A stretch of 64,000 nucleotides of DNA from Moringa oleifera (Eukaryota > Streptophyta > Magnoliopsida > Brassicales > Moringaceae), in the NCBI GenBank assembly GCA_021397835.1, contig JAJFZO010000344.1, forward strand, positions 4,278,001 to 4,342,000. Direction: 5' to 3'. This document shows positions 38,081-50,100 of this stretch, piece by piece (position 1 is the first letter of the stretch; every line of letters begins with the position of its first letter). Both the position numbers and the translations under genes were made by a program. The notes below the pieces were generated by a model that was given only the letters and a program-made list of their open reading frames with translations, was not told the origin of the DNA and did no database searches.

Positions 38081-40195
38081 TCGCAGCATAAAATTCTGTT
38101 CTCGATACGCCGACATTTTCTCGCGAGATATTGGGCAATAATATCGTTGGAGTGGGATTAAGCATAGAACTGCCTTTGTGGGAGGTTTAACTGTTTCTAG
38201 TTGTTATATTTTCTAATTAAAGCCAATCATTAATCTTATACCATTGATTTCTTTACCTTTTGTATGATGATTTGATCCATTCTGGTCCATACCTTAGTGC
38301 CCGTTACAATCTTCCTTCTTTTTATCATAATTTTAGAAATTTTTCTGGTACCAAATTTCTAGTAAATTTTGGCTTTTCTTTATTTGGGAAGACATAATTT
38401 GGATTTTAATTTTTACTTAATCTAAATCATTTCACTTATTATTAATTCATATATTAGATTTTTTAACTTTCTATTTATTTATGAATATTTTTAAAATTCT
38501 AAATCATTTTATCTCTCAAATTATTTTCAAATAAATTTTAATTAATTAATTTGGTGATAAAACCTTTGCTTTTTAAAATGAAATGAATCTTATGTTATCA
38601 ATTTGAGTTTTGATTTGGATTAATTTTGCTTTTCGATTTGTTAGATGGTATTAAAATTGAACGGAAGAGTAATTGGGCAAATTATTTATTTCCAAAATAA
38701 TATAGTTTCGATTTTGTTATTTTCTTTTGCAATGAAGGAAAACTTTGAAAAAGGAATGGATAAAAAGAGGAATTCATAATTGGAAAAATAAAAATAAATA
38801 AATTTGGAATTAATTTTTTTAAAAAAAAAAAAAGTAGAAGGAAATAACACCAACATAAATGAAAAACGGAGCAAAAATGGGCAAAGCTTTAAATGAAAAT
38901 TAAATTAATTAAAAGAATTAAACAGTTAACTTAAATTCATATGTTTTGCGAGAAAAGGAAAAAAAAGAAGAATGATATTTGTTTCTACTCCAATAAACAC
39001 GCATGTTTCTCATCCCTTTATTACTATTTTGTTCTTTTAGTATTCTTAATTCACATTAATGTCATTTCAATAATTTAAATAAATTGATCAATTTAATTTA
39101 AATTAATAATTTATATTTATTTAAAAATATTTTATAAAAATCTGTTTATTTAAAGAATAAAATAACAAATCTTAAAGTTTAAAAATAATATTTATTTATC
39201 ATTTTATCGTAGCCATTTGGCAAGATAAAATTCAACATCATCAAATTTATACATATCGTGATATGTAAATTCAAGATATATTAAATTAATCATAAGAATT
39301 GTGATGGTACATAATTTAATTATCACATGGTCTATGAACTACTTGTAAAGATTTTAATTTTTTACTTACTAGATAATACATATTATAATCACGAAGAACT
39401 TTGTTAACCGGTAGTTCACAAAATAGATAATAATATAACACACAAGTATGGTTCAACATTAAAAAAACATTATATTATCAAATTAAATATTGTATGTGAT
39501 AATATTGAAGTGTTTGGACTTAGTCTCTGGTAGAGAAACCCATTACTAAATTGACGATAATAATTTTCACTTGATAAGAACGAAGTAAATTAAGGTATTA
39601 AAGAGAAATCAAGTCGTGCAATTAAAATCAAAGCCACTTCAGGGTATGACCCAATTAATTTTGAATTTAGGGTACTACGGAATCAATATTAACTTTAGGG
39701 CACATGACCAAATTAATTTTGTGTTTTGTTCGGTAGCAGCTGCAATGAATATATTAGCCACACAAGTAGCTTAACTAAATTGACGGTCAATGTGTTAATA
39801 CCTAATGTCATCACAAAACAGATAATTTATTTGCATTCATTTGAGTTATGTTAAATTTTTGAAAAAAAATATTAATATGGATAATTAGTCAATTAAACCG
39901 TTAATTTTTTTATTTATTTTTATATTAATATAATAAATTATAATAATATTAATTATTTTTTTAAAAAAACCCAATTTAAACTTTATCGGACCTATTAAGT
40001 AGGCTTGAGTCATGCATAAAGTCTAACATATTCCTTAGTCATCCAATGTAAGAATAAGTCAATTTGGCTAATAATTTATAATTATTTATTAAAAAAATGT
40101 ATACTAATATTCACGAGTAGATAAGTATTAATATTTTTTAAAAAAAACATAAATCTATCACTATAAAATTTTCAAATTTAAGCAAATTTGTTTTT
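38081..40195. other. A/T-rich intergenic spacer
   Basis: No gene or RNA pattern is visible. Runs of A and T dominate. Confidence 0.6.
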
Positions 40196-40199
40196 GTTT

Positions 40200-40605
40200 G
40201 AGGATTGGGAATCCAACATTGGTAAAGTGAAAGCGATGCTAGTTTGTACTGCGCACAGTGCCAACTGGCTCCTTTCTGTACGGTTCTCTCAACACTCGCC
40301 GTCACTGTCCGTCTGACTGTCGGTTCTGCCGTCAAGATGGCGTCCTCCCTCCGAACGGTCGAACCATTCCGACCGTAGGATCGCTTCCTCTCCACGTGTC
40401 GAGATCCAACTTCTCTGCCCGACCGCTACGTTACATTGCACCTAGAAAGTGGGTCCCAGTCGCGTGGAGTTAAGGGCTGATGGTTCGAGGTCGGTGGGAG
40501 GGATTGTGTGGTTGATTCCACACAGCCGCATAATGAGTGGACGCATGAGGTGTTCGAGGAGTCTAGTGGGCTATTAGGAGAAAATGATTTGTTCTTATCA
40601 AATTT
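40200..40605. other. Isolated GC-richer island of unknown nature
   Basis: It contains a CACGTGTC box near 40,395, repeated gaccg/cggtc words (for example ccgtctgactgtcggttctg) and inverted words such as gtgtggttgattccacac (40,508-40,525). Small frames on both strands have no recognisable domain. It could be an old promoter or transposon piece. Confidence 0.3.
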
Positions 40606-40910
40606 CATAATGAGATTGATATTTATTTATTATTTTTAATTTCTCTTAAGCGTCATACTTTTCGTGGAAGATACAATTCGTGGTTATTAGTTTTTATTTA
40701 TATAATTCTAATTGGTTAAAAAAATCCGATGAAATTATAATATTTATTAGATAATTTTATTTTGTGTTGAATTATAACAATATTTTTTTAAAAATATGTC
40801 TGCAAATTTATGCAAAGTCTAAATTTTATATACTGGATGATATAGTAATTGAAGAGAGTTTAACTAGGCATCATCATAATCTTGTTTAGGGTAAATTAAT
40901 AATAATTTTT

Positions 40911-41436
40911 GATTAAATATTATATAAAATTTTAGTATTTATTTATATTATCAATTGAGTTTTTATATAAAAAAATAAAAAATTGAATTTTAATTTATTA
41001 ATTTAATATTAAATTAAACTTTAATTTAAATAATTATAAAATTTTAAAAATATTTTTATTATTAAAATATCTTTAAAATAATTCAAATAAATTTTTTATT
41101 TCTTTTTGAGTTTATATTTCAAATATAAACAATTTTAGAAGCAACATTTATTTTTAGTGAATTTTTTAAAATTTTGATAGTATAATTTTTAAAAATATAT
41201 TTTCAAAGTTCAAAAAATTTTGAAATTTTTTGTAAAGGTAACTTGATTATTTATTTATATCTACAAAAAATTTTAACTTAAAATTTTTTACATAAGATTT
41301 TTAATTTGAATATCCTTAATTTTTTAATAAAATTAAATTTAATTTAAATTGATAAATAAAGATTTGATTTATTATTTTTAAATATAAAAGTTTGACTGAT
41401 AATATGATATAAATATCAAGTTTTGTATAATATTTA
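40911..41436. repeat. Foldback repeat family 1, copy C
   Basis: The left end is gattaaatattatataaaat and the right end, read as reverse complement, aaataaatattatacaaaac. Long inverted arms and the same internal word order as the copy at 59,951-60,502 (ttattaaaatat, aattttgatagtata, tttttgtaaaggtaacttga versus tttttgtgatggtagcttga) support membership. Confidence 0.6.
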
Positions 41437-41900
41437 TTTTAATTTTTTTAAAAAAATTGATATTGATATTGATATTTATGTAGACTAGAAATAATAAAAT
41501 TTGATATTTTTATTTTATAATTTTGAGATAATTAGTTAACAATTTTTCATAATAAGATATTAAGAATCAATTTAAATCTCACTCTTTCAGAGTTTCATTA
41601 TGTAATATGAAACAATGGTAATTTGCAAATGCAATTGAATTTCTTTTTAATAGAAATCGAGAATATAGTAGTTTGGTTTTTATTATTATCTAATAAAAGC
41701 AATTTGCATCTTTATTCTTCTTTTGTCAAAACAAAATTAGGTGATTCTCTTTTTTAATTAAACAACATATTTAAATCGGAGAATAAGAGCTTTTTGATAT
41801 TTAATTATTTACACTTATTTTATATCTCATGAATAGCTCAAAAATTTATTCGAAAAGAAAAAGGAAATATTGCTGTCAAGAATAAAGTATTTATTTTAAA

Positions 41901-41918
41901 CCCCCCCCCCCCCCCCCC
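41901..41918 (+). repeat. Homopolymer of 18 C followed by 8 A
   Basis: The sequence reads directly as C18 then A8 inside A/T-rich spacer. Pure C runs of this length are rare in plant DNA and are prone to length error in sequencing. Confidence 0.85.
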
Positions 41919-41929
41919 AAAAAAAAGAA

Positions 41930-43870
41930 GCTAATTATAAGAAAATAAGCTTTTAAAATTATTTATTAAACCATATTTGGAATGTTGAAAATCATAAATA
42001 TTCTTTTTATTTTCAAAAGTAATTTTTTATAGTGAACACATCCTTAACTTTATTTTTTGAATTCAGAGTAGAACACATAAAATTGGGTTTCAAGTATTAA
42101 ATTGGAATATCAATTTGCTTCATCTTTCATTCAACTAAAAATAATGTGAAAAGAATTAAATATTAAAATATTCTGAATGAGTAAATAACTTACAAAGACC
42201 AAAAAAATCTTTAAGACAGCAACATGGATCATGAATCAGAATTAAAAAAAGATGAGGAAGAGGCGTGAAAGGTGGCAAAAGGCGACACATGTTACTAACA
42301 AGCAATTACTTAAATTAAAACATAAGATTATAGAAAACATGTTGGTGAAAATAAATTAAAGAAAGGACCAAACTGAATCCTATGAAGACATGACAAATCA
42401 GGTTTGCTTGTAAGAACATGAAAATTAATAGGATGAAAAAGGCATTTAGAGAGCATAATCTGAGCTCCCCCATGGATCTTGCAGTCCACATGTTGCAACA
42501 TATGCACTGTACCTTGATCCATAAGCAATCCATGGTCTTACATAGTTAATTTTGTGATAAACTTGTAGTTGTAAGTTTAGCTGTTGATTTAAAATGTCCT
42601 AATCTTAGGAATTCCATTAATTTAATCGTTGAAATTCGAAAATTTCCTAGGATTTAGGTCATAGTTTGATGTGATCTTATAATGTTAGGAACAGGTTTTA
42701 ATCAAAAGGGTTCTATTTAGATTTTGAAGATTTCTTCGGTTTTGATTTCAATTTCTGATATTTAGGGCATATTTTTTTTATGTAACTGATAATGGAGTTA
42801 AGATGTCAGGATTAGGGTTTTTAAATGATTATAATCATCATCAAAATAAGAGGAAATTAATTTAAATCAACATGCTAAACCTATCTTAATGATGAAGTTA
42901 CAATCAACATTACTTAAAAATAAAGGGAAGAAAAGAAACATGCAGAAACATTTGCATACAGCATAGCTTTTGAAACACAAAAAGTACTCTGTAAATACAC
43001 TTAAAAGCAGATTTTATATCTCTGATCTATAATACAATTTTATAATCACATCTAAATATACCCAAAAGCATAAATATAAATAGCTGCGGAAAGAAAAATG
43101 ATGCAGTTGATATCAAATTAGATGCATATGAAGCTTCAAAAATTAAATGTGGTTTTAGTTTATATCTTGAAGCAGTCTATAGCCGCCTGGCACATCAGTT
43201 GTCACATTAAACATTTGACATGTTATCTTCCAATAGCTTCTTAATGGTTTAATAACAGAGTAGCTTGAATAGGAACCATTTTGTTAAATTAAAAACCTGA
43301 ATTTTATATATGCAAAGAAATTGGAAGTATGTTCCTAACTTTGACCTGATAGAATTGCAAATTATGAAATAAGAACTGCAGATGATGAGGAAATAGTATG
43401 TCTGATGTCAGGCGAATTTGGCTTGTTATGTAGAAAGTTAGGAATTAAAAAAGTTCCAATTGAAATTATTAAAACTGAACCCAACAACCAGTAGCAGCTC
43501 AATAGTTGAACTTATTTGATATTTAAACAGTCAATAATTTAATAATAAAAATAACATTGTTATTGTTAAACTTATAAGGCATCATTATGTGCAGGAAGAA
43601 TCGAATTCATGGCCTACCAGGCATAAACCTTGGAGAGTTGTCCAGCCCTTACAGGACATGGCTGTTGAACGGACAGACAAAGCCTTCACCTAGAATGACA
43701 GCTGAATCCTTCCCATCCCATCTGAAGATTTTGAAGTTTCTGTGAACATTGCACATTTGAATTAGTGAAACTAATCATTCTCTTGTTTGGACCTTCTGGT
43801 GGGCAAATTTTCTGACTATATAAATCTGTGTTTATCTGTACAGGAGGGAGAACAAAACAAAGGGAAAGGA
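41930..43870. other. Intergenic spacer
   Basis: No supported gene. The segment 42,310-42,540 has somewhat higher complexity, but its frames show no known domain. Confidence 0.5.
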
Positions 43871-44178
43871 TAAAAATGATTTCATTGAAAATCACATTTG
43901 GCAAATCAGACATTTAAACAATAAGCTATTGATTACATTGTTTACAGGCAACCCCAACCTCAAACTGGGTGAAAGAGAGAAAAACAAAAAGGAAAGAAGA
44001 ATAGGAAAAGAAGAAAAGGTTGGGGGGCAGGCAGAGGCAGGAGGATAGGCTAGAATGATAACTCCATCAAGGCTCTGCTTGTTCATTTCTGTGTCATTCT
44101 CTTGTTCCATTCACCATGTCATTTGCTTCAATCTTAGTAGCAGTGACGCAACCATGTCGCAGCCAATTTTGCAGCTAT
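43871..44178 (-). other. Probable 3' untranslated region of the BSD-domain gene
   Basis: This non-coding sequence lies immediately after the stop codon on the - strand. A possible poly(A) signal (aatgaa on the gene's strand, near 43,885) would end the transcript about 300 bases past the stop. Confidence 0.4.
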
Positions 44179-47100
44179 CTACAATCTCTCCTTCTCATCA
44201 TCCTGCATGTCCCAGTTAGTTTAAGAACAAATCAGAAATCACAGATGTCATCAAAGCCTCTCTGCTTCTATGATTTAGGATTAAGGTTATCAAAGGGCCA
44301 ATCAGAAAGTAAAGACATCAAAAGAGATGAAGATCAAGTCCATTCAAATGCTTGGATCCCTAATCCTGGAAACACAGGTCAGAGAAGATATACAAAGTAC
44401 CACATGCATGCCCACACAAGGATACATTTATCATGTAGTTTCAGAATTTGGACTCATATATACACACACACCCTGCAATGTGCTCTATTTTTTTTTATCC
44501 TGTGTTTTAAAACCATGAATTGATTCCATCACACAAGGAGCAGAAAAATTCGAGGTGGCAATAAGATTGCAGGGAATCTTAATACTTGACATTTCTTTTT
44601 GATAAGTAAAATATGTTATGATATTCTAGATTATTGGGGCACTACTGTGAGCCCTCTTAACTTTTTTCTTCACAACAATATCACTATGCGGTATTGATTC
44701 ACATATAATGAACCTCTTTGCTGATCTCAAATTGATCATGATCAAAGCTCAATCTCATGACCACTCTTAGAGCTACCTGACATTCATCCAAAATGATAAA
44801 AGACTACTGAAAATAAAGGAATAGCCACAAAGAGAAATCAAAGGAAGAAGAAGAAAAGAGAAATCAATGTGAAAAAAGAATGACCATTGTACTTACTGAG
44901 CTATCCACCAACTTGTCTAACTCGTCAGCAAAGCGTCCATCATCATCATCATCATCTGAATCAATATAACATTAGTAAATTAACAGCACATAGCTTGTCT
45001 AATTTTGTGGAAGCCTGAGTTATCCCAAGCTCCCTATAGATTCCGTTTGAGTATCTAAGTAGAGGTAATTCATATCATGCTTAATTCCATATGGAAGAGC
45101 AACTTGTAACCAACAGCAGTAAACTGCATGGCAATCTTTAATTTTTGCCACCACACTCAAAACCAAGGATTAGAATATGCAGGCTGCAATTATCAAAACA
45201 TTTAGTCACCTCATTCTTATCAAGAATCAAACACCAGGTGAAATCAGGATCAGGTTTTAATAGAAAAACGAGGATTTAGGAATTATCAAGAGGATGAAAC
45301 TTATGCAACAGTTAAGGTTAAGCAGTCCACAACTGAAATAGCATAAACATTGTACTTTGGTTGGAGAAGCAGATTGTTTCATCACAACAATGTTGTCAGC
45401 ACTTGAAACAATCCTGTCCATGCAGAAGGATACCGAATCTATCTATGGTAAACAGGAATGCTGTTCAAGCATAGAAAAGCAGCAACGAAAGCTGTATCTA
45501 TCAAAATTAATTAACCATGGACAAATTTTCTTTGAAGAATTATGAGTTACCTGGGACATCATCACTATCTCCACCCAAAAGAAATACATCCAAGTCTTGC
45601 TCAGCACATGATGAGGTTGAAGTTTTGTTCTGCTTTTCTGGTTCTGTCACCTCTCTTTTAGAAGTTATTTCAACCTTTGGAGGTTCCTTCAGTCTGTCAC
45701 CTTTTACTTGTTCTTCAGATTTCAGCTTCAATTCCTCCATATACCGCTTCTCATAGCTAATGGAATCACAAGTAAAATTTAGAACCCAGACATAGTGATC
45801 ATCTAGTCCTAGAAGGGAATAGAACAAGATATTGTCCTTCGCATATTTATGACCATAAAATAATTGACTTTACAAATACAACTGGTGCCCTTTTGCTTGT
45901 GGTGAAATTGATATATATATATATATATATATATATAGGGGATGATAATGATAGTCACAAAGAAAGCCAATTTGTTTCAACTGTGAATATCTGCATTAAC
46001 TAATCAAGAATGAATGTTAAGCCCATGAGACTGTTTACTTACGGTGCAATATGATTGTTGACTAATATAAAATATATCCTCCAAAATTTCCTTTCTCTCA
46101 TAACGCGTGGACACAACTCATACCGTAACTTTGCAATTTCCTGGAATGAAGCATATAACACAGAGACGACTAGTAAACATACCGATCAAAAAAGATGCTA
46201 TATAAGATTCATGTATATGGATCACAAGATAAGAAGAAGAATAAGACATATCGAAAAAAAACATGTTAGCCCATCTTTGAAGTACAACAATGAATATTAA
46301 TCAATCAAGTTGAAGATACACGATCTACTCTAACCAAGTACTTATTTGATGCTACCTAAAAATGTTAGGCAACTTGGTGTGGACACTGTGGAGTTAAAGA
46401 CTCCAGATGGTAGTGATGGAAAGATGATTTGACGAAGAACCTGCAAAATAAAGTCACGATCAAGAAGTGTCGCTAGGTGATCGAGGTGCCCTCCGACGAT
46501 CAAGTCAGTATGGAGTTAAAGAAGCCTTCAGCTAAAAAATGAATAGTCTATCCAGTAGTTATATTTATATAGTTGTTTAAAAGGTACTCTTGTCATTTTA
46601 TCATGGAATACGACTAGTCCTTACATTGGTAGATGAGACACCGATTTGTCTTTCGGTTGATTCTTCGCTTTCTCTGCACCGTCAGGTTGTCAGCCTTCAG
46701 TAATGTTGACTCTGCTGCTGCCAATCTGACATCTTAGCGTCTCTTGTTGACCCGCTGATTTATGCTCTAATTACTAAATTTTATCGCTCGCCATGACTTT
46801 TTTGGAGAGTGTGTTCAAACAAGACCAGGTAGATCATGGACCTCTCATGAGACTCAAATCAAATATGACTCTATCACAAGTCTCCCCACTCTTAAGGCTA
46901 AAAAAGCCAATTTCAACGTTTTTCAATATCGGGGAACAAGTTACCTAAATTTTTTACTCACATGTATGTATATATAAATAATTGGTTGTTCGCGTAGACA
47001 TCAAGGTGGTCCGCACGCAAACTCTAATGTAGTCCGCATGCGGACCACCATGCGGTCTCTCATTTGGTCCGCATTTACGAACTCCATGTGACTTGAATTG

Positions 47101-50100
47101 CAGACTCCCATGTGATCCTCATGTGATCTTATTTTTCTTTTTCCTTATATTCTTGACATTGCCATCATTTGTTCTTTGTACCACGTGAGAGACGACATTT
47201 GATTGATAGATGATTATTGAAGATTTAATTTTCTCCTCACAGTCCATGCCTATCTCTTCTAATTCTATGGCATAGGTTACCTTAATTCTTGTGCTTTTCC
47301 TTTCATTTTTTTTTTGTTAAAGTTCAACCACGTGTCATGCTCTAATTGAAAACCTTCATTTATAAATAGCCCTTACCACATTTTTCTCTTCACTTTTTCG
47401 TTTTAACATTCTCCTTAACTTCTTTAGTAAGCTTTTCTCCTTTCTGTCTTTTAACTTGTCATGACCGAATCCTTCGTTATTATTCTCTTTCTTCCACTAT
47501 CACTCCTTAATAGCCTTAAAAGTATCATATCCTTTCATGAATTTAGCTGCTTTTTAAGCACCTTTGTCCTTTTAAAACGAGATACAACTTGTGATTTTCA
47601 TAGGCATTGCCTTTGCATATATGAGGAAGCTTTGTTTACAGGTATTTGAATCCCATACACTCGGTTCGTTTGGGAACCATACATTTTCTTTAAGTTCTCC
47701 CCTACCCAACTCACCCTTAAAAGTCGGTACGTTGTAACTAGCTTCCTAAGAGCAATTACTTTAGTGGGTTTTGATTACTATCTTGTAGATATCTTTACTA
47801 AGTTTTTTTCTCCTCAGAATGTCGTCTTTGAGGTGGTATTTTTTCCTTGACCCAACAGGACCAACAGCTTTTAGGACCTCTAGAGCATGACTTAAATCAT
47901 TGGAACCAAAAATTCATTTTTGTCTCATAAGACAAGTTGTCAGAGTGTTCGTTCGTATGTGGAGTTAACCTTCTTGTTAGAGGCAAAGCTCCTTATTTGA
48001 CAGACTCTAGAAGCCAATAAATCTTTGACACTTTTTGTGATAGGCCCGCTATCAATTTGAGCAAGACTTACGATTCTATGGTTTTTTATCGTGTTTACCA
48101 CTCGGTTCCTCCATTGACTCAGTTTAATTCTTTTCTCCATTTATCCTCTTCTGACAGCTGAGAGGCTTGTTAGTCAACACCTTTTTCTTTTTTCTTTTTG
48201 ATTTCATTGTCTTTTATCATCTCTTTTCTTTGGGTTTCTAACCATCCTTTTTTAAGTGCATCCGACTACGAGACTTCTCTCAAGATTTTTTACTCCGACA
48301 ACTCACCGGTTTCGCCAAAATGGAGCTTTCTTTTACTGACGTCGTCGTTGTCCGTGAGCGTGCGAAATGCAAGTTTGAACTTGTAGCAACAAAAAGGAAG
48401 CAACAGCGCGAGATGAGGCACTCTATTGGTTCAGATTCGACGAGTTCCTCCGTGGTACAGCCTCCCTCCTCAATCACAGCCTCGATGATCATGCCAATTG
48501 GAATAGTTGCACCTTCATCATTTATTGCCATAGTAGTCTCATCTCTGCATCGTGTGCCGCCCAATACCTGCTGCAATCCCTTAGCTTTTAAAGGTAAGCT
48601 GTATAGGGAAGGTCTCAAAGAAATGCATAATTCTCAAACAAATCGAGGGTATGGGATTCAAATGCCATAAACAAGGCTTTCTTATATATGTAGAGACATT
48701 GCTGTGAAAAATCACACGTTCTATCTTACTTAGAAGAGATAAAGATGCTTAAAAAACAGCTGAATTTATGAAGAAACCTAACACCTTTAAGGCGAGAAGG
48801 AGTGATAATGGAAGAAGGAGAAGCAACAGGAAGGATTTAACCATGATAAGTTAAAAGAAAGAAAGGAAAAAAAAAAAAAAAAAGCTTATCGAAAAAGGCC
48901 AAAACGAAGAAGTGAGGAGAAAGATGTGGCAATGGCTATATATAAATGAAAGTTTCCAATCAAAGCACGACAAGTGCCTGAACCCTAACAAAAAAAGATG
49001 AAAGAACAAGCACAAGGATTAAGGTACCCTATGCCATAAAATTTAAAGAGACAAACACAAAACACAAAGAGAAAATTAAAATTTTAACAAGTATCTATCA
49101 ATCAAATGTCATCTCTCGCGAGATACGAAGCAATAAATGATGGCGATGTTGAAAACATAAGAAAAGAGAAAAATAAATCCACATGAAGATCACATGGAAG
49201 TCTGCAATGCGAACCACACAGGAGATCACACGGTGGTCCGCATGTGGACCACTTATGTCCGCACAAACAACCAATTATGTGTGTGTGTGTGTGTATGTAT
49301 GTATACAAATAAATAAAAAATTCAAGTAATTTGCTCCCCAATGCTGGAGAACACTGAAGTTGGCTTTTTCAACCTTAGGAATGGGGGACTTGTAATACGA
49401 TCAAATTTGATTTGAGCCTCACTAGAGGTCCATGGTCTGCCTGACCTTATTTGGACATGCTCTCCCAAGAAGCCACGCTGAACGATAGAACAAGTTACCA
49501 GAGTAAAAATTAGGACGACACAAGACAAGCCAGGGTGTCAGATTGGCAACAACATAGTCAACACAATTGAAGACAGACATCTCGAAAGTACAAAAAAAGC
49601 GAAGAATTAACCAAAAAGCAAATCGACATCTCACCTACCAACATTAGGACATATACTCAATGATGAAATGACAATACTACACTTTGAACGGCTATATAAA
49701 CATAACCACAAGTAAATTCTAAACAGGCTATCTATCCTTTAGCTCAAGCTTTGTTTAACTCCATACTAACTTAATCGTTAGAGGGTATCCCGATCGCCTA
49801 GCTACGCCTCTTAACCGTGTTTTTGGTTTGCAAGTTCCCCATCAAATCACCATTCCATCACTAGCATCTGGAGTCTTAACTCCACATGTCCACACCAAGC
49901 GACTTGATATTTTTAGGTAGCATAATTATGATAAAGCCTATTGAAGAAATTTGGATAAGTTTCTAATAGAGAGGAGCCTTGAAAGTATGAGAATTAATAC
50001 CTTTGAACTTTCTCACCACTTCGCGCCACCAACTTCAATTTAACACCTCACAAAAGCTAAAAGTCAAACCACTAAAGTGGTAGTTCGATTTGGTGAACTC

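Larger units (their letters stand above)
46350..49923. mobile_element. 3.6-kb element with arms of about 1.35 kb in inverted orientation
   Basis: The left end reads atgctacctaaaaatgttag (46,350 on). The right end, read as reverse complement from 49,923, gives atgctacctaaaaatatcaa. The match continues, in order, for about 1.35 kb on each side (left to about 47,725, right from about 48,585): cttggtgtggaca, tatggagttaaa, ctcaaatcaaat, taattggttgtt, cccatgtgat, tttgattgatag, ttgaatcccatac. Arms are roughly three-quarters identical by eye. The loop of about 0.86 kb has no recognisable transposase. Each arm has an inward-facing TATA-like box. No clear target duplication was found. It could be a long-TIR DNA transposon (Mutator-like or Foldback) or two inverted copies of one element. 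Confidence 0.75.

Noticed and set aside
40138..40395. 85-codon frame on the - strand with TVRR repeats
   Set aside because: The repeats reflect the underlying cggtc/gaccg words; no domain and no transcript signals.
42315..42533. Two overlapping - strand frames of 66-72 codons
   Set aside because: No similarity to known families and no exon partners; composition only slightly above spacer.
48320..48670. 116-codon frame in the loop and right arm of the inverted-repeat element
   Set aside because: No recognisable transposase, gag or host domain; it may be a relic but cannot be called a gene.
46350..49923. Arms as LTRs of a retrotransposon
   Set aside because: They are inverted rather than direct, and no primer-binding site or polypurine tract was found; two inverted copies remain possible.
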